Assembly (NCBI RefSeq): GCF_005870025.1
Contig: NZ_VATA01000026.1
Coordinates: 26,589-90,588, forward strand
Length of the DNA stretch: 64,000 bases
Reading direction: 5' to 3'
Source: Poseidonocella sp. HB161398
GTDB taxonomy: Bacteria; Pseudomonadota; Alphaproteobacteria; Rhodobacterales; Rhodobacteraceae
A program made the translations under genes and the position numbers. Below, piece after piece: positions 37,501 through 46,239 of this stretch. How positions within the stretch are numbered: position 1 is the first letter of the stretch; the number at the start of each line of letters is the position of its first letter. The notes under the pieces are model-generated. The model was not told the origin of the DNA. It searched no databases and saw only the letters and a list, made by a program, of their open reading frames with translations.

Positions 37501-39314
37501 CCGCCATTGCCGCCCGCGCCGCCATAGCTGCGCGCCAGGATGCCCTGCGCATGGTCGCCGGCTGTCGACAGATCGGCCTCGACATCGATCGCCACCGTGC
37601 CGCCATTGGCGCCGCCCTGGCCGCCGTCGCCGCCGGTGCCCGTGCCCGCCGTGGTGGAGCCGGCCCCGCCATTGCCGCCCTGCCCGGCCAGCGCCTCGGC
37701 GCGGATCGCATGCTGGGCGCCGGTGCCGGTGGTGGTGATCGCGGTCCGCGCCGTGGTGGCGACCGTCACCGATCCGGCCGCGCCGCCGGTGCCGCCGGTC
37801 CCGGCCGTGACATTGCCCGCTCCGGTCCCGGCCGTGCCGCCGCTGCCGCCCTTGCCGCCCAGGCTCTGGGCCAGCACGGCCGCGGCCGAGGCGCCGCCCT
37901 GGGTGATCGTGCCGCCGCCGAGCGTCACCGTCGCGTCGCCGCCCGCCCCGCCGGTGCCGCCATTGCCGCCATGCGCGGCCGCCGCGCCGGCCTTGCCCGC
38001 GCCGCCCGCCCCTGCATCGCCGCCCGCCGAGCTGGCCCGGATGGCCGTCGCGCCGCCGCCGGAGACGTCGAGCACGGCGCCGCCGAGCAGTGCCGAGACC
38101 GTGCCCCCCGCGCCGCCATCGCCGCCGCGGCCGCCATTGCCGGCGCCATTGGCGTTGATGTCGTCCTGGCCGTCGCCGCCCGATCCGCCCTGGCCGCCCG
38201 TGCTTTCCGCCAGCATCGCGACCGAATGGCTGCCCGAGACGGTGACCGTGCCGCTATCCACCCGGACCGACGCGCCGTCGCCCGCGCCGCCCGCGCCCCC
38301 GGCCCCGCCGGTGACCGACCGGTCGCCCGAGACCGCCATGGCGCCGTTGCCGCCATTGCCGCCGGCCGAGGTGGCGAAGACCCCGCGCCCGTAGCTGCTG
38401 GTGACGGTGACCGTGCCGGCCTGCATCCGCGCCGAGCTGCTGCCGCCGCCGCCGCCATCGCCGCCATGCCCGGCCGTCGCCTCGGCCAGGTCGCTGCGCG
38501 CGACGCCGCCATTGCCGCCCTGCCCGCCGAGCGAGGCCGCGCCAAGCGCCCAGCCGCTGCTGCCCTCGATGGTGACCGAGCCGTCGAGCATCGTCGCGTC
38601 GGCCGCTTCGCCTTCGCCGCCGCGGCCGCCATTGCCGGCGGAGGCATTGTCGGTGAAGGCATGCGCGCTGCCGCCATTGCCGCCGCGGCTGCCGGTCGAG
38701 GAGGCGAGGATGCCGGCGCCGAGATCGCCGGTGTTCTTGACGAGCCCCTGGTCGAAGGTGACGCTGGCATGGCCTCCGCCGCCGCCGTCCCCGCCCGCTG
38801 CGGCCGTCCCTGCCGCATCCCCGGCATCGCCGCCGCCCCCGCCGACCGAACTGGCAAGGACCGCCGTCGAGTTCTGGCTTACCATCGACACGTAGCCGGA
38901 GGAGAAATGCACGGTCGCCGAGCCCGCCTCGTTGCCCGCGCCGCCGCCCGAGCCGTTCCGGGCGGAGGACACGGCTGCGGCGCCGTCCATGAAATGCCCT
39001 GCCGCGCCGTTGATGCCATAGCTGCCGCCGTCGAAATTCATCGTCACGCCGAACTGGAAGTCCGACCACAGGACAAGCGCGCCGACCTGGTTCTGCGGCG
39101 TCTCGATATCGCCGGAGAGGTTCTCGACATTGACGGTCAGCAGCGGGTCGCCAAAGACAATCGCGTTCTGGTATTCGACGCCCTTGCCCCCCCAGAGGTC
39201 GCCTGTGCAGGTCGCGACCCCGTCCGAAACGGAGCAGTCGGCCAGTGCCGGCGTCTGCATCAAGGTCCCGGTCGACGCCATCGCCGCGGAAATGAAAAAT
39301 CTGTATCGCAGCAT
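31520..39314 (-). pseudogene. Giant Gly-rich autotransporter (type Va), interrupted by a frame break
   Basis: About 2,600 residues if the frame is restored. Signal peptide MLRYRFFISAAM...ALA, then some 1,900 residues of Gly/Ala-rich repeats of about 45-65 residues, each with a variant of AxxIxAQSVGGGGGxGG, the beta-helix passenger type; then a C-terminal autotransporter beta-barrel (about 280 residues) ending GAGLRISIPF with the terminal Phe. The passenger frame (39314 down to about 33340) and barrel frame (33301 down to 31520) differ by one base; deleting one C of the CCCC run near 33318-33322 joins them as VIATGTGVPALAQSASAGD. As written, the passenger would lack its barrel. It may be a sequencing error, a real pseudogene, or +1 frameshifting. 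Confidence 0.75.
33315..33355. repeat. Perfect 17-bp inverted repeat at the autotransporter frame break
   Basis: GCGTCCCCGGCACTGGC (33315-33331) and GCCAGTGCCGGGGACGC (33339-33355) are exact reverse complements with a 7-base loop. The break between passenger and barrel reading frames falls within this hairpin, at or beside its CCCC/GGGG runs. Confidence 0.9.
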
Positions 39315-39386
39315 GAAACCGGTCCGCCCTGAGAAATTTTGTCGTAGGACGAACCAAGAAAACCCAATTGGATCAATGGCCGATGG

Positions 39387-39432
39387 GTATAATTTCGGTA
39401 TAAGGTCCCGCTGCGGAAATTATACTTTCCGC
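39387..39432. promoter_or_regulatory. AT-rich nested inverted repeats upstream of the autotransporter
   Basis: In the 199-bp AT-rich gap between the autotransporter start and the luxR-type gene, GTATAATTTC (39387-39396) and GAAATTATAC (39416-39425) form a perfect 10-bp dyad with 19 bases between. A second dyad, GCGGAAA (39413-39419) and TTTCCGC (39426-39432), overlaps it. The minus-strand reading contains a TATAAT-like hexamer within the repeat, about 105 bases before the start. This is a good candidate promoter/operator, perhaps for the adjacent LuxR-type regulator. Confidence 0.5.
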
Positions 39433-39513
39433 AAGGATAAGAGAAACATTTAATTAATTCATTGTCTTGCCGGGAGAGCCATTCCGGCCGCGGCAAAACG
39501 GCCGGAGCGCGCG

Positions 39514-40314
39514 CTAGAGATCGTCGAGCGAGGCGATGAAGCTGGAGAAGAGCTCGCCCTGCGAGCTGACGCCGAGCTTGCCGTAGATGTTGCGGCGGTG
39601 GATCCGCACCGTGCCGGGCGCGATCCCCAGCGCGCGGCCGGTCGCCTCGGCGGAATGGCCCTTCAGCGTGTATTCGACGATCTCCGCCTCGCGCGGGGTC
39701 AGAAGGTTGCGCCCGAATCTCTGGAACGCGTCCTCGATCAGCCGCGGCAGGCGCGGCCCGTCCAGCGGCGCCCGGTCGGAGAAGTCCGCCGCCAGCCCGG
39801 TCCAGTGACGGCGCGAGGCCGCCGCGACGAAGGGAAAGATCGCCTGCAGATCGCGGAATTCGCGCGCCGAAAAGGCCCGGTGCTCGCGCATGGCCGATAT
39901 CACGACGCTCACTTCTTCACCGACATCGACGATAAAGCCTATTTCTTCGGCAAGCCCGGTCTGGATATAGTAGTTCCTGAAATATTCAGCCTGGTAGAAC
40001 CGGTCGGGCGCAAGCTCGCGCAGGCGCACCAGGCGCGACGTCGTGGGGGCGGCGGAATGCAGATAGAACGGGTCCAGGAGATACGGCCCCTCCTGGTAGT
40101 CATCGACCATCACCCGCCGCTTTGCCGCGGGGAAATCGTCATAGATATCAAGGGGCCGGCTGTCCCTGAAATAGCCGAACACCACCGTGAACTCGAACGG
40201 CACGACGCAGCGCATCGCGTCGGTCAGCGCGCGGGGAAAGGCCTGGGTGCCAAGCGCGTCGACCACCGCCGCGCTGCCCGCCACCCAGTCTTCCATCAGA
40301 GGTTTAACCGCCAT
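39514..40314 (-). CDS. LuxR-type HTH transcriptional regulator
   Basis: 266-aa regulator. The N-terminal about 190 residues form a sensor-like domain with no motif I can name (FEFTVVFGYFRDSRPLDIYDDFP). A C-terminal LuxR/GerE HTH occupies about 200-260: LLTPREAEIVEYTLKGHSAEATGRALGIAPGTVRIHRRNIYGKLGV. It lies between the autotransporter and a divergent polyamine-type ABC operon and could control either. The 131-bp region to the ABC gene holds AT-rich sequence without an obvious dyad. Confidence 0.78.
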   Translation of the reverse strand: MAVKPLMEDWVAGSAAVVDALGTQAFPRALTDAMRCVVPFEFTVVFGYFRDSRPLDIYDDFPAAKRRVMVDDYQEGPYLLDPFYLHSAAPTTSRLVRLRELAPDRFYQAEYFRNYYIQTGLAEEIGFIVDVGEEVSVVISAMREHRAFSAREFRDLQAIFPFVAAASRRHWTGLAADFSDRAPLDGPRLPRLIEDAFQRFGRNLLTPREAEIVEYTLKGHSAEATGRALGIAPGTVRIHRRNIYGKLGVSSQGELFSSFIASLDDL

Positions 40315-40445
40315 CTATGCCCTTTGTGATATATACAGCCAGAGGCTCATTACGTACCAATTCTGGAAATTACGGCATATGCGTCCCCGGGCAAGGCAAA
40401 TCCGGAGAGAGGCTGCCGGAAGGGTAAGCCGGACCAGGGAACAGG

Positions 40446-41594
40446 ATGATTCAGGAACCGATCATGGAGCGCGCCGCCAGCATGCAAGTCCGCCCCGAGG
40501 AGACCGTGGCAGAGTTCGTCGGCGCGTCGAAGCGCTATGGCGAGGTGCTGGCCGCCGACCGCATCGACCTGCGCATCCGCCGCGGCGAGTTCCTGTCCTT
40601 CCTCGGCCCCTCGGGCTGCGGCAAGACCACGGCGCTGCGGATGCTGGCGGGGTTCGAGAGCCCGACCGGCGGCGCTGTGCTGATCGACGGGCGCGATGTC
40701 GGCGCGATCCCCGCCTATCGCCGCCCGGTGAACATGGTCTTCCAGCATTATGCGCTCTTCCCGCACATGACGGTGGCCGAGAATGTCGGCTACGGGCTGC
40801 GCCAGCGCCGCCCGCGCATGGCGCGCCGCGAGATCGCGGAAAAGGTGGAAAAGGCGCTGGCGACGGTGCGGCTCGACGCCTTCGGCCCGCGCCGCATCTG
40901 GGAGATGTCCGGCGGCCAGCAGCAGCGCGTCGCGCTCGCGCGCGCCATCGTCAACGAGCCGAAGATCCTGCTTCTGGACGAGCCGATGGCCGCGCTCGAC
41001 GCCAAGCTGCGCGGCGAGATGCAGCGCGAGCTGCTGGATCTGCAGCGGAGCCTGGGCATCACCTTCGTCCTCGTCACCCATGACCAGGAAGAGGCGCTGG
41101 CGATGTCGGACCGCATCTGCATCATGGGCAAGGGCCGGATCGCCCAGATCGGCAGCCCGCAGGAGCTCTATGACCGGCCCGCGAACCGCTATGTCGCGGA
41201 TTTCGTCGGCAAGGCGAATATCCTTTCCGCGCAGATCGCCTCCCGCGAGGGCGGACTGGCGCAGGCGGTGCTGGGCAATGGCGCCGCCGTGACCGTGGCC
41301 GACGCGCCCGGGGCCGCCGCCACGGAGGCCGAGATCGCCGTGCGCCCCGAGGCGCTGAGCCTCGCCGCGGCCGGTGCGCCGCTGCCCGAGGGGATGACGG
41401 CGCTCCCGGCGAGGGTCACGCACCGCACCTTCCTCGGCGATCACACCGAATACCTGCTGGAGGCCCCTCGCGTGGGCGCCCTGCAGGTCAATGTCCCGCG
41501 ACAGGCCGAAAGAGCCGCGGGCGGGCACGGCATGGGCGCAGAGGTCCATGTCCTCTGGCCGGCGGGGGCGGGGCTGGTCCTCGCCGCCGGCTGA
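40446..41594 (+). CDS. potA: Polyamine-type ABC transporter ATPase
   Basis: 382-aa nucleotide-binding subunit of a spermidine/putrescine-type importer. Walker A GPSGCGKTT, Q-loop VFQHYALFPHMTV, signature MSGGQQQRVALARAI, Walker B ILLLDEPMAALDAKLR, then a TOBE domain (about 300-375). ATG 40446 is taken, but ATG 40464 with AGGAA 8 bases upstream is also possible. First gene of a four-gene transporter block followed by an SDR. Substrate specificity is not proven; related systems import putrescine, spermidine or other small amines. Confidence 0.85.
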   Translation: MIQEPIMERAASMQVRPEETVAEFVGASKRYGEVLAADRIDLRIRRGEFLSFLGPSGCGKTTALRMLAGFESPTGGAVLIDGRDVGAIPAYRRPVNMVFQHYALFPHMTVAENVGYGLRQRRPRMARREIAEKVEKALATVRLDAFGPRRIWEMSGGQQQRVALARAIVNEPKILLLDEPMAALDAKLRGEMQRELLDLQRSLGITFVLVTHDQEEALAMSDRICIMGKGRIAQIGSPQELYDRPANRYVADFVGKANILSAQIASREGGLAQAVLGNGAAVTVADAPGAAATEAEIAVRPEALSLAAAGAPLPEGMTALPARVTHRTFLGDHTEYLLEAPRVGALQVNVPRQAERAAGGHGMGAEVHVLWPAGAGLVLAAG

Positions 41595-41628
41595 CCGAGC
41601 CAACCAGGTCCAACAAGGGAAATCCGAG

Positions 41629-42771
41629 ATGAAAGACGATCACAAGCCGATCTCGCGAAAGGCATTCATGGACGAGCTGGCCCGCTACCGGAAAGGGTCG
41701 GTGACGCGCCGCCACTTCCTCGGCGTGACGGGCCTGGGCACCGCGATGGCGGTGATGGGCGGGACGCTGCCGCGCATGGCGCGCGCCCAGGACATCGGCA
41801 ACCGCGTGGTGCTGGCCACCTGGCCGAACTACCATGACCCGGCCGATTTCGACGCCTTCACCGACGCCACCGGCGCCTACACCCAGGTCAATGTCTTCGG
41901 CTCCAACGAGGAGATGCTGGCCAAGATCCAGGCCGGCGGTTCGGGCTGGGACGTCTTCGTGCCCACGAACTACGCGATCCCGACCTATGTCGAGGCCGGG
42001 CTGATCGAGCCCCTCGACCTGTCGAAGATCCCGAATTACGACCCCGCCTCCTACGATCCGCGCTTTGCCGAGGCCGGGACGATCGACGGCACCGTCTACG
42101 GCGTGCCGAAGAACTGGGGCACCACCGGCATCGCCTTCAATTCCGACAAGACCGGCGGCGTCGTGGACAGCTGGAAGACCTTCTTCGACGGCGCCCGCGA
42201 CCAGTTCGACGGCCGCGTGATGGTGCATGACTACCAGCTGACGACCATCGGCAACGCGCTGGTCTATCACGGCTTCAGCTTCAACTCGGTCGATCCGGCC
42301 GAGCTCGCCAAGGCAGAGGAGCTGCTGATCGACGTCAAGCCGCATCTCTACGCCATCTCCTCGGACTACCAGCCCGCGATGAGGAACGGCGATGCCTGGC
42401 TGACCATGTGCTGGACCGGCGACGGCAAGCAGATGAACACAGACATGCCCGAGATCGGCTTCGCCCTCGGCAAGGAAGGCGGCGAGATCTGGTCGGACTA
42501 CTACGCCATCCCGAAGGACGCGCCGCACAAGGAGGCGGCCTATGCGCTGATCAACTTCCTGCTCGATCCGGAAGTGAACGCGCGCGAGGCGCTGGCCCAT
42601 GGCTATCCGGTGGCCGACAGCCGCACCAACGCGCTGCTGCCGCAGGAGCTTCTGGACGATCCGATCATCTATCCGGCCGCCGAGGCGCTGAGCCCGCTGG
42701 AATTCGGCGCCGCCGTCACGCTGACCGATCCGAACCGGGCCGAGCTGATGGCGCGGTTCAAGTCCGCCTGA
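41629..42771 (+). CDS. potD: Polyamine-type ABC transporter substrate-binding protein
   Basis: 380-aa periplasmic binding protein. The leader is Tat-type with an unusually long n-region: VTRRHFLGVTGLGTAMAVMG begins near residue 24 and cleavage would follow ARA near residue 48. The mature part has PotD/PotF features: LATWPNYHDPADFDAF, GWDVFVPTNYAIPTYVEAGLIEPLD and YGVPKNWGTTGIAFN. AAGGGAAA lies about 6 bases before ATG 41629. Confidence 0.85.
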   Translation: MKDDHKPISRKAFMDELARYRKGSVTRRHFLGVTGLGTAMAVMGGTLPRMARAQDIGNRVVLATWPNYHDPADFDAFTDATGAYTQVNVFGSNEEMLAKIQAGGSGWDVFVPTNYAIPTYVEAGLIEPLDLSKIPNYDPASYDPRFAEAGTIDGTVYGVPKNWGTTGIAFNSDKTGGVVDSWKTFFDGARDQFDGRVMVHDYQLTTIGNALVYHGFSFNSVDPAELAKAEELLIDVKPHLYAISSDYQPAMRNGDAWLTMCWTGDGKQMNTDMPEIGFALGKEGGEIWSDYYAIPKDAPHKEAAYALINFLLDPEVNAREALAHGYPVADSRTNALLPQELLDDPIIYPAAEALSPLEFGAAVTLTDPNRAELMARFKSA

Positions 42772-42784
42772 GGGGAGAGGGACG

Positions 42785-43642
42785 ATGGCCATGACGCGAT
42801 CCCGCGCGCGGGCGCTCCTGCTGACGCCGGCGGGGCTGTGGTATGCGGCGATGCTGCTGATGCCGCTGGCCGTCGTCCTGATCTTCTCCTTCGGGGAGCG
42901 CAGCCAGATCGGCGGCTACGCCCCCGGCTTCACGCTGGAGCAGTATGCCAACCTGCCGGCCCGCTTCGCCGCCTTCCGCAACACGCTGACGCTGGCGCCC
43001 TTGGGCACGCTGGCCTCGCTGCTGATCGCCTATCCGCTGGCCTACTACCTCGCCGTGAAGGTCAGCCCGAAATGGAAGACGATGCTGCTGGTCCTGGTGA
43101 TCGTGCCCTTCTGGACCTCGATCCTGATCCGCTCCTACGCCTGGATCTTCCTTCTGGGCGGCAAGGGCATCCCGGCGCTTCTCGCCATGGCCGGGCTCGA
43201 GGACGTACGGCTCCTGAATACGCCCTTCGCGGTGCTCGTCGGCATCGTCTACGGCTACCTGCCGCTGATGGTCTTCCCGATCTACGTGGCACTCGAGAAG
43301 CTCGACAAGCGCCTGCTGGAAGCCGCGGCCGATCTGGGCACGCCGCCCTGGCGCGCCTTCGTGCAGATCACCCTGCCCCTGTCCATGCCGGGCGTGCTGA
43401 CCGGATCGATGCTGGTCTTCATCCTCCTGATGGGCGAGTTCCTGATCCCCTCGATCCTCGGTGGCGGCAAGGTGTTCTTCGTCGGCAACGCCCTCGTCGA
43501 CCTCTTCCTGCAGTCGCGCAACTGGCCCTTCGGCTCGGCTGTCGCGGTGGGGCTGGTCGTGGTGATGCTGGTGGTGGTCGGGCTCTATACCCGCGCGGCC
43601 AAACGCTTCGGCGTCGGCCGCGACGATGCCGCGCTGATGTGA
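42785..43642 (+). CDS. potB: Polyamine-type ABC transporter permease 1
   Basis: 285-aa inner-membrane permease with six hydrophobic segments. The EAA-type coupling loop is EAAADLGTPPWRAFVQITLPLSMPGV near residue 180. Starts 13 bp after the binding-protein stop with GGGGAGAGGG as ribosome site; ATG 42791 is an alternative start. Confidence 0.87.
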   Translation: MAMTRSRARALLLTPAGLWYAAMLLMPLAVVLIFSFGERSQIGGYAPGFTLEQYANLPARFAAFRNTLTLAPLGTLASLLIAYPLAYYLAVKVSPKWKTMLLVLVIVPFWTSILIRSYAWIFLLGGKGIPALLAMAGLEDVRLLNTPFAVLVGIVYGYLPLMVFPIYVALEKLDKRLLEAAADLGTPPWRAFVQITLPLSMPGVLTGSMLVFILLMGEFLIPSILGGGKVFFVGNALVDLFLQSRNWPFGSAVAVGLVVVMLVVVGLYTRAAKRFGVGRDDAALM

Positions 43643-43649
43643 GGTCGTC

Positions 43650-44456
43650 ATGAGACTCTACGCAATGGCGGTCTACGCCTTCCTCTACCTGCCGATCGCG
43701 ATCATCGCGCTCTTCTCCTTCTCGGCGGGGCGCTCCGCCTCCTCGATGCAGGGCTTTTCGCTGACTTGGTACGGCCGGGCGCTGAACAACCCCTTCGTGA
43801 TGGAGGCGCTCTGGACCTCGGTGAAGGTCGCGTTCCTCTCGGCCTGCCTCGCCACCGTCGTGGGCACCATGGCGGCGCTGGCGCTCACCGGCATGAAGGG
43901 GCGCGTGCGCAGGGTCTTCGATCTGGCCGTGCAGATCGCGGTGATGATCCCCGGCATCGTCATCGGCATCGCCACGCTGATCGCGCTGGTCACGGTCTTC
44001 GACCTGGTGAACCCGTGGTTCGAGCCGCTGACCGGCATGAAGCTGTCGCTCGGCACCGGCTCGCTGATCGGGGCGCACGGGCTCTTCACCATGTCGCTGG
44101 TCGTACTGCTGGTGCGCGGGCGGATGGAGACGCTGGACCCCGCGCTGGTGGAGGCCTCGAACGATCTCGGCGCCACGCCCTTCGGCACTTTCCGGCAGGT
44201 GACCTTTCCGCAGATCCTGCCCGCGATCATGGCCGGGTTCCTGCTGGCCTTCACCTTCAGCTTCGACGATTTCATCATCGCCTTCTTCGTCGCGGGCGCC
44301 GAGACGACGCTGCCGATCTACGTGTTCTCCTCGATCCGGCGCGGCGTCACCCCAGAAATCAACGCGATCGGCACCATGGTGATGGCCGCCTCGCTTCTCG
44401 TCCTGATCGGCGCGCAGCTCATGCTGCGCCGGTCGCAGGCGCAGCCGCGCCGCTGA
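43650..44456 (+). CDS. potC: Polyamine-type ABC transporter permease 2
   Basis: 268-aa inner-membrane permease with six hydrophobic segments and the coupling loop EASNDLGATPFGTFRQVTFP near residue 168; FTFSFDDFIIAFFVAG is characteristic of PotC. Begins 7 bp after the first permease gene. Confidence 0.87.
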   Translation: MRLYAMAVYAFLYLPIAIIALFSFSAGRSASSMQGFSLTWYGRALNNPFVMEALWTSVKVAFLSACLATVVGTMAALALTGMKGRVRRVFDLAVQIAVMIPGIVIGIATLIALVTVFDLVNPWFEPLTGMKLSLGTGSLIGAHGLFTMSLVVLLVRGRMETLDPALVEASNDLGATPFGTFRQVTFPQILPAIMAGFLLAFTFSFDDFIIAFFVAGAETTLPIYVFSSIRRGVTPEINAIGTMVMAASLLVLIGAQLMLRRSQAQPRR

Positions 44457-44478
44457 TCCATCCCGGGAGACTGACAAG

Positions 44479-45231
44479 ATGAAAGACCGTGTCGCACTCG
44501 TGACCGCGGCCGGATCCGGCATCGGCCGCGCCGGCGCGATCGCCATGGCAGGCGAAGGCGCCACCGTGATCGCCACCGATCTGGACGGCGCGCTCGCCGC
44601 CGAGACCCTGGCGCTGATCGAGGCCGCGGGCGGGCGCGGCGAGGCCCGCGCGCTCGATGTCCGCGACGATGCCGCGGTGGAGGCGGAGATCGCCCGCGCC
44701 GCGCGGGATCACGGGCGGCTCGACGTGCTCCACAGCCATGCCGGCATCCAGATCGCCGGAAAGGCCGAGGAGGTCACCCCCGCGCAGATGGATGCCGCCT
44801 GGGCGCTGAACGTGCGGGCGCATTTCGTCGCCTGCCGCGCGGCGATCCCGGTGATGCGGGCGCAGGGCGGCGGCTCGGTGATCGTCACGGCGTCGAATTC
44901 CGGCTGCCAGTTCGACCGCGGCATGGTCTCCTACGCGACCACGAAACACGCCGCGGTGGCGATGGTGAAGCAGATGGCGGCGGATTACGCGCGCGAGAAC
45001 ATCCGCTTCAACGCGCTCTGCCCGGGCTTTGTCGACACGCCGTTCAATGCCGGGTTCGAACGCCAGATGGGCGGGCGCGCCGAGCTGGAAAGCTACGTCG
45101 CGGACACGATCCCGATGGGCCGCTGGGCCGGGGTGGAGGAGATCGCCGAGGGCATCCTCTATCTCGCCTCGGACCGCTCGCGCTTCGTCACCGGGCTGGC
45201 GCTGGTGATCGACGGCGGCGAGATCCTGTAG
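44479..45231 (+). CDS. Short-chain dehydrogenase/reductase
   Basis: 250-aa cytoplasmic oxidoreductase. Cofactor motif TAAGSGIGRAG near the N-terminus with Asp at the end of strand 2 (ATDLDG), favouring NAD; active-site Ser in ASNSG and YATTK. The usual NAG motif is replaced by SHAGIQ (Asn to His). Last gene of the ABC operon, so it may oxidise a product of the imported compound. Its stop abuts the stop of the convergent alginate-lyase-like gene with no bases between. Confidence 0.85.
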   Translation: MKDRVALVTAAGSGIGRAGAIAMAGEGATVIATDLDGALAAETLALIEAAGGRGEARALDVRDDAAVEAEIARAARDHGRLDVLHSHAGIQIAGKAEEVTPAQMDAAWALNVRAHFVACRAAIPVMRAQGGGSVIVTASNSGCQFDRGMVSYATTKHAAVAMVKQMAADYARENIRFNALCPGFVDTPFNAGFERQMGGRAELESYVADTIPMGRWAGVEEIAEGILYLASDRSRFVTGLALVIDGGEIL

Positions 45232-46239
45232 TCAGCCGGGCGGCGGGGCGCACATCAGATCGGCGAAGCCGCCGATGAACTCGCTGCCCTTCGGGAAGTG
45301 GTCCGAGCTGCCGCGCGCCGCCGCGGCGATCGCGGCGGGCAGCGCCTCCGCCCCCTGCAGCGCCTCGAAGAGCGGCACCCAGGCCAGGTAGTGGCGCGAG
45401 CGGTGATAGCCGCGCAGGAAGCCCGTATCGATCGCGAAAGGGTCGGTCCCGTGCGCCGGATGCGGGTACATGTTGCGCCGCGACCAGGGATGCAGCAGCT
45501 CGGGCTGCCCGGCGATCCGGCCGAGCGCCCCGACCGCCAGGGCAAGCCGCGCGGCCTCGGCCTCCGGCAGGCTGCCCTCGTGGCGCAGCGCCATCGACTG
45601 GAAGCGGACGATCAGCATCACCGCGAGGTTGCAGTACCAGCCCGCACTGGCGCCGCGGACGGCCTCGTGCACCGGAATGCCCTCGGGCGAGAGGCTGCCG
45701 AGATAGCGCGCATAGCCCGCCCGCGCCTCCGCCCAGGCCGCCGGTTCCTCCGCCAGGATGCCGTAGAGCCCCAGCGCCGCCGCCTTCATCAGCACGTGGT
45801 TGTTGCGGGTGCTGAGCTTCAGCGGGTCGCCGCCATCGGGCGCCGCCCTGGCGAAGCGGCCCACCAGGCCGGCAGAGCGCGGCGCGATGCCCGGCAGCCC
45901 GGCCAGATCGGCGCTGGCCAGCACGGCGAAAAGCGTCCGGGCGCCGAGGAACTCCGCCTCGGCGCCGGTCTCCGGCGCGACATGCGCCTCGAGCGCGGAC
46001 AGGATCGCCTCGGCCCGTGCCGCCAGGGGCGCGGGGTCGCCCGGCGCCGCGCAATGGTCATGGACCGCCGCCATCAGCCCGAAGACCGCCTGCCCGAACC
46101 AGGCCTCCCGCCCGGCGGCGCCCGGCAGCATCGGACCCGGCGCGGCCGTCGCGCCGATCCGCGCCGACAGCGGCAGGGGCAGCGGCCCGGCGCGCAGGAC
46201 CGATCCGCCCGCCCGCACCCGCTCAGCCGAAATCGGCAT
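45232..46239 (-). CDS. Alginate-lyase-like (PL5-type alpha/alpha toroid) protein
   Basis: 335-aa helical protein. The stretch STRNNHVLMKAAALGLYGIL carries the Asn-His pair typical of PL5 alginate lyases, followed by GIPVHEAVRGASAGWYCNLA and a long alpha/alpha repeat; RRNMYPHPAHGTDPF near the C-terminus may add basic ligands. No clear signal peptide from MPISAERV, but the short basic start and overlap with the caspase-like gene (17 bp) leave the true start uncertain. Last gene of a coupled operon. Polysaccharide lyase activity is inferred and the substrate unknown. Confidence 0.6.
   Translation of the reverse strand: MPISAERVRAGGSVLRAGPLPLPLSARIGATAAPGPMLPGAAGREAWFGQAVFGLMAAVHDHCAAPGDPAPLAARAEAILSALEAHVAPETGAEAEFLGARTLFAVLASADLAGLPGIAPRSAGLVGRFARAAPDGGDPLKLSTRNNHVLMKAAALGLYGILAEEPAAWAEARAGYARYLGSLSPEGIPVHEAVRGASAGWYCNLAVMLIVRFQSMALRHEGSLPEAEAARLALAVGALGRIAGQPELLHPWSRRNMYPHPAHGTDPFAIDTGFLRGYHRSRHYLAWVPLFEALQGAEALPAAIAAAARGSSDHFPKGSEFIGGFADLMCAPPPG

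Noticed and set aside
33360..38900. Short repeats that could suggest a CRISPR array or tandem satellite
   Set aside because: The repeats are degenerate, vary in length and keep the reading frame; they encode the Gly-rich passenger units.
32649..39332. Very long plus-strand open frame opposite the autotransporter gene
   Set aside because: It mirrors the Gly/Ala-rich repeats of the minus-strand gene; GC-rich repeats suppress stops in several frames. No start signal or protein-like domain is visible, while the minus strand has a signal peptide and beta-barrel.
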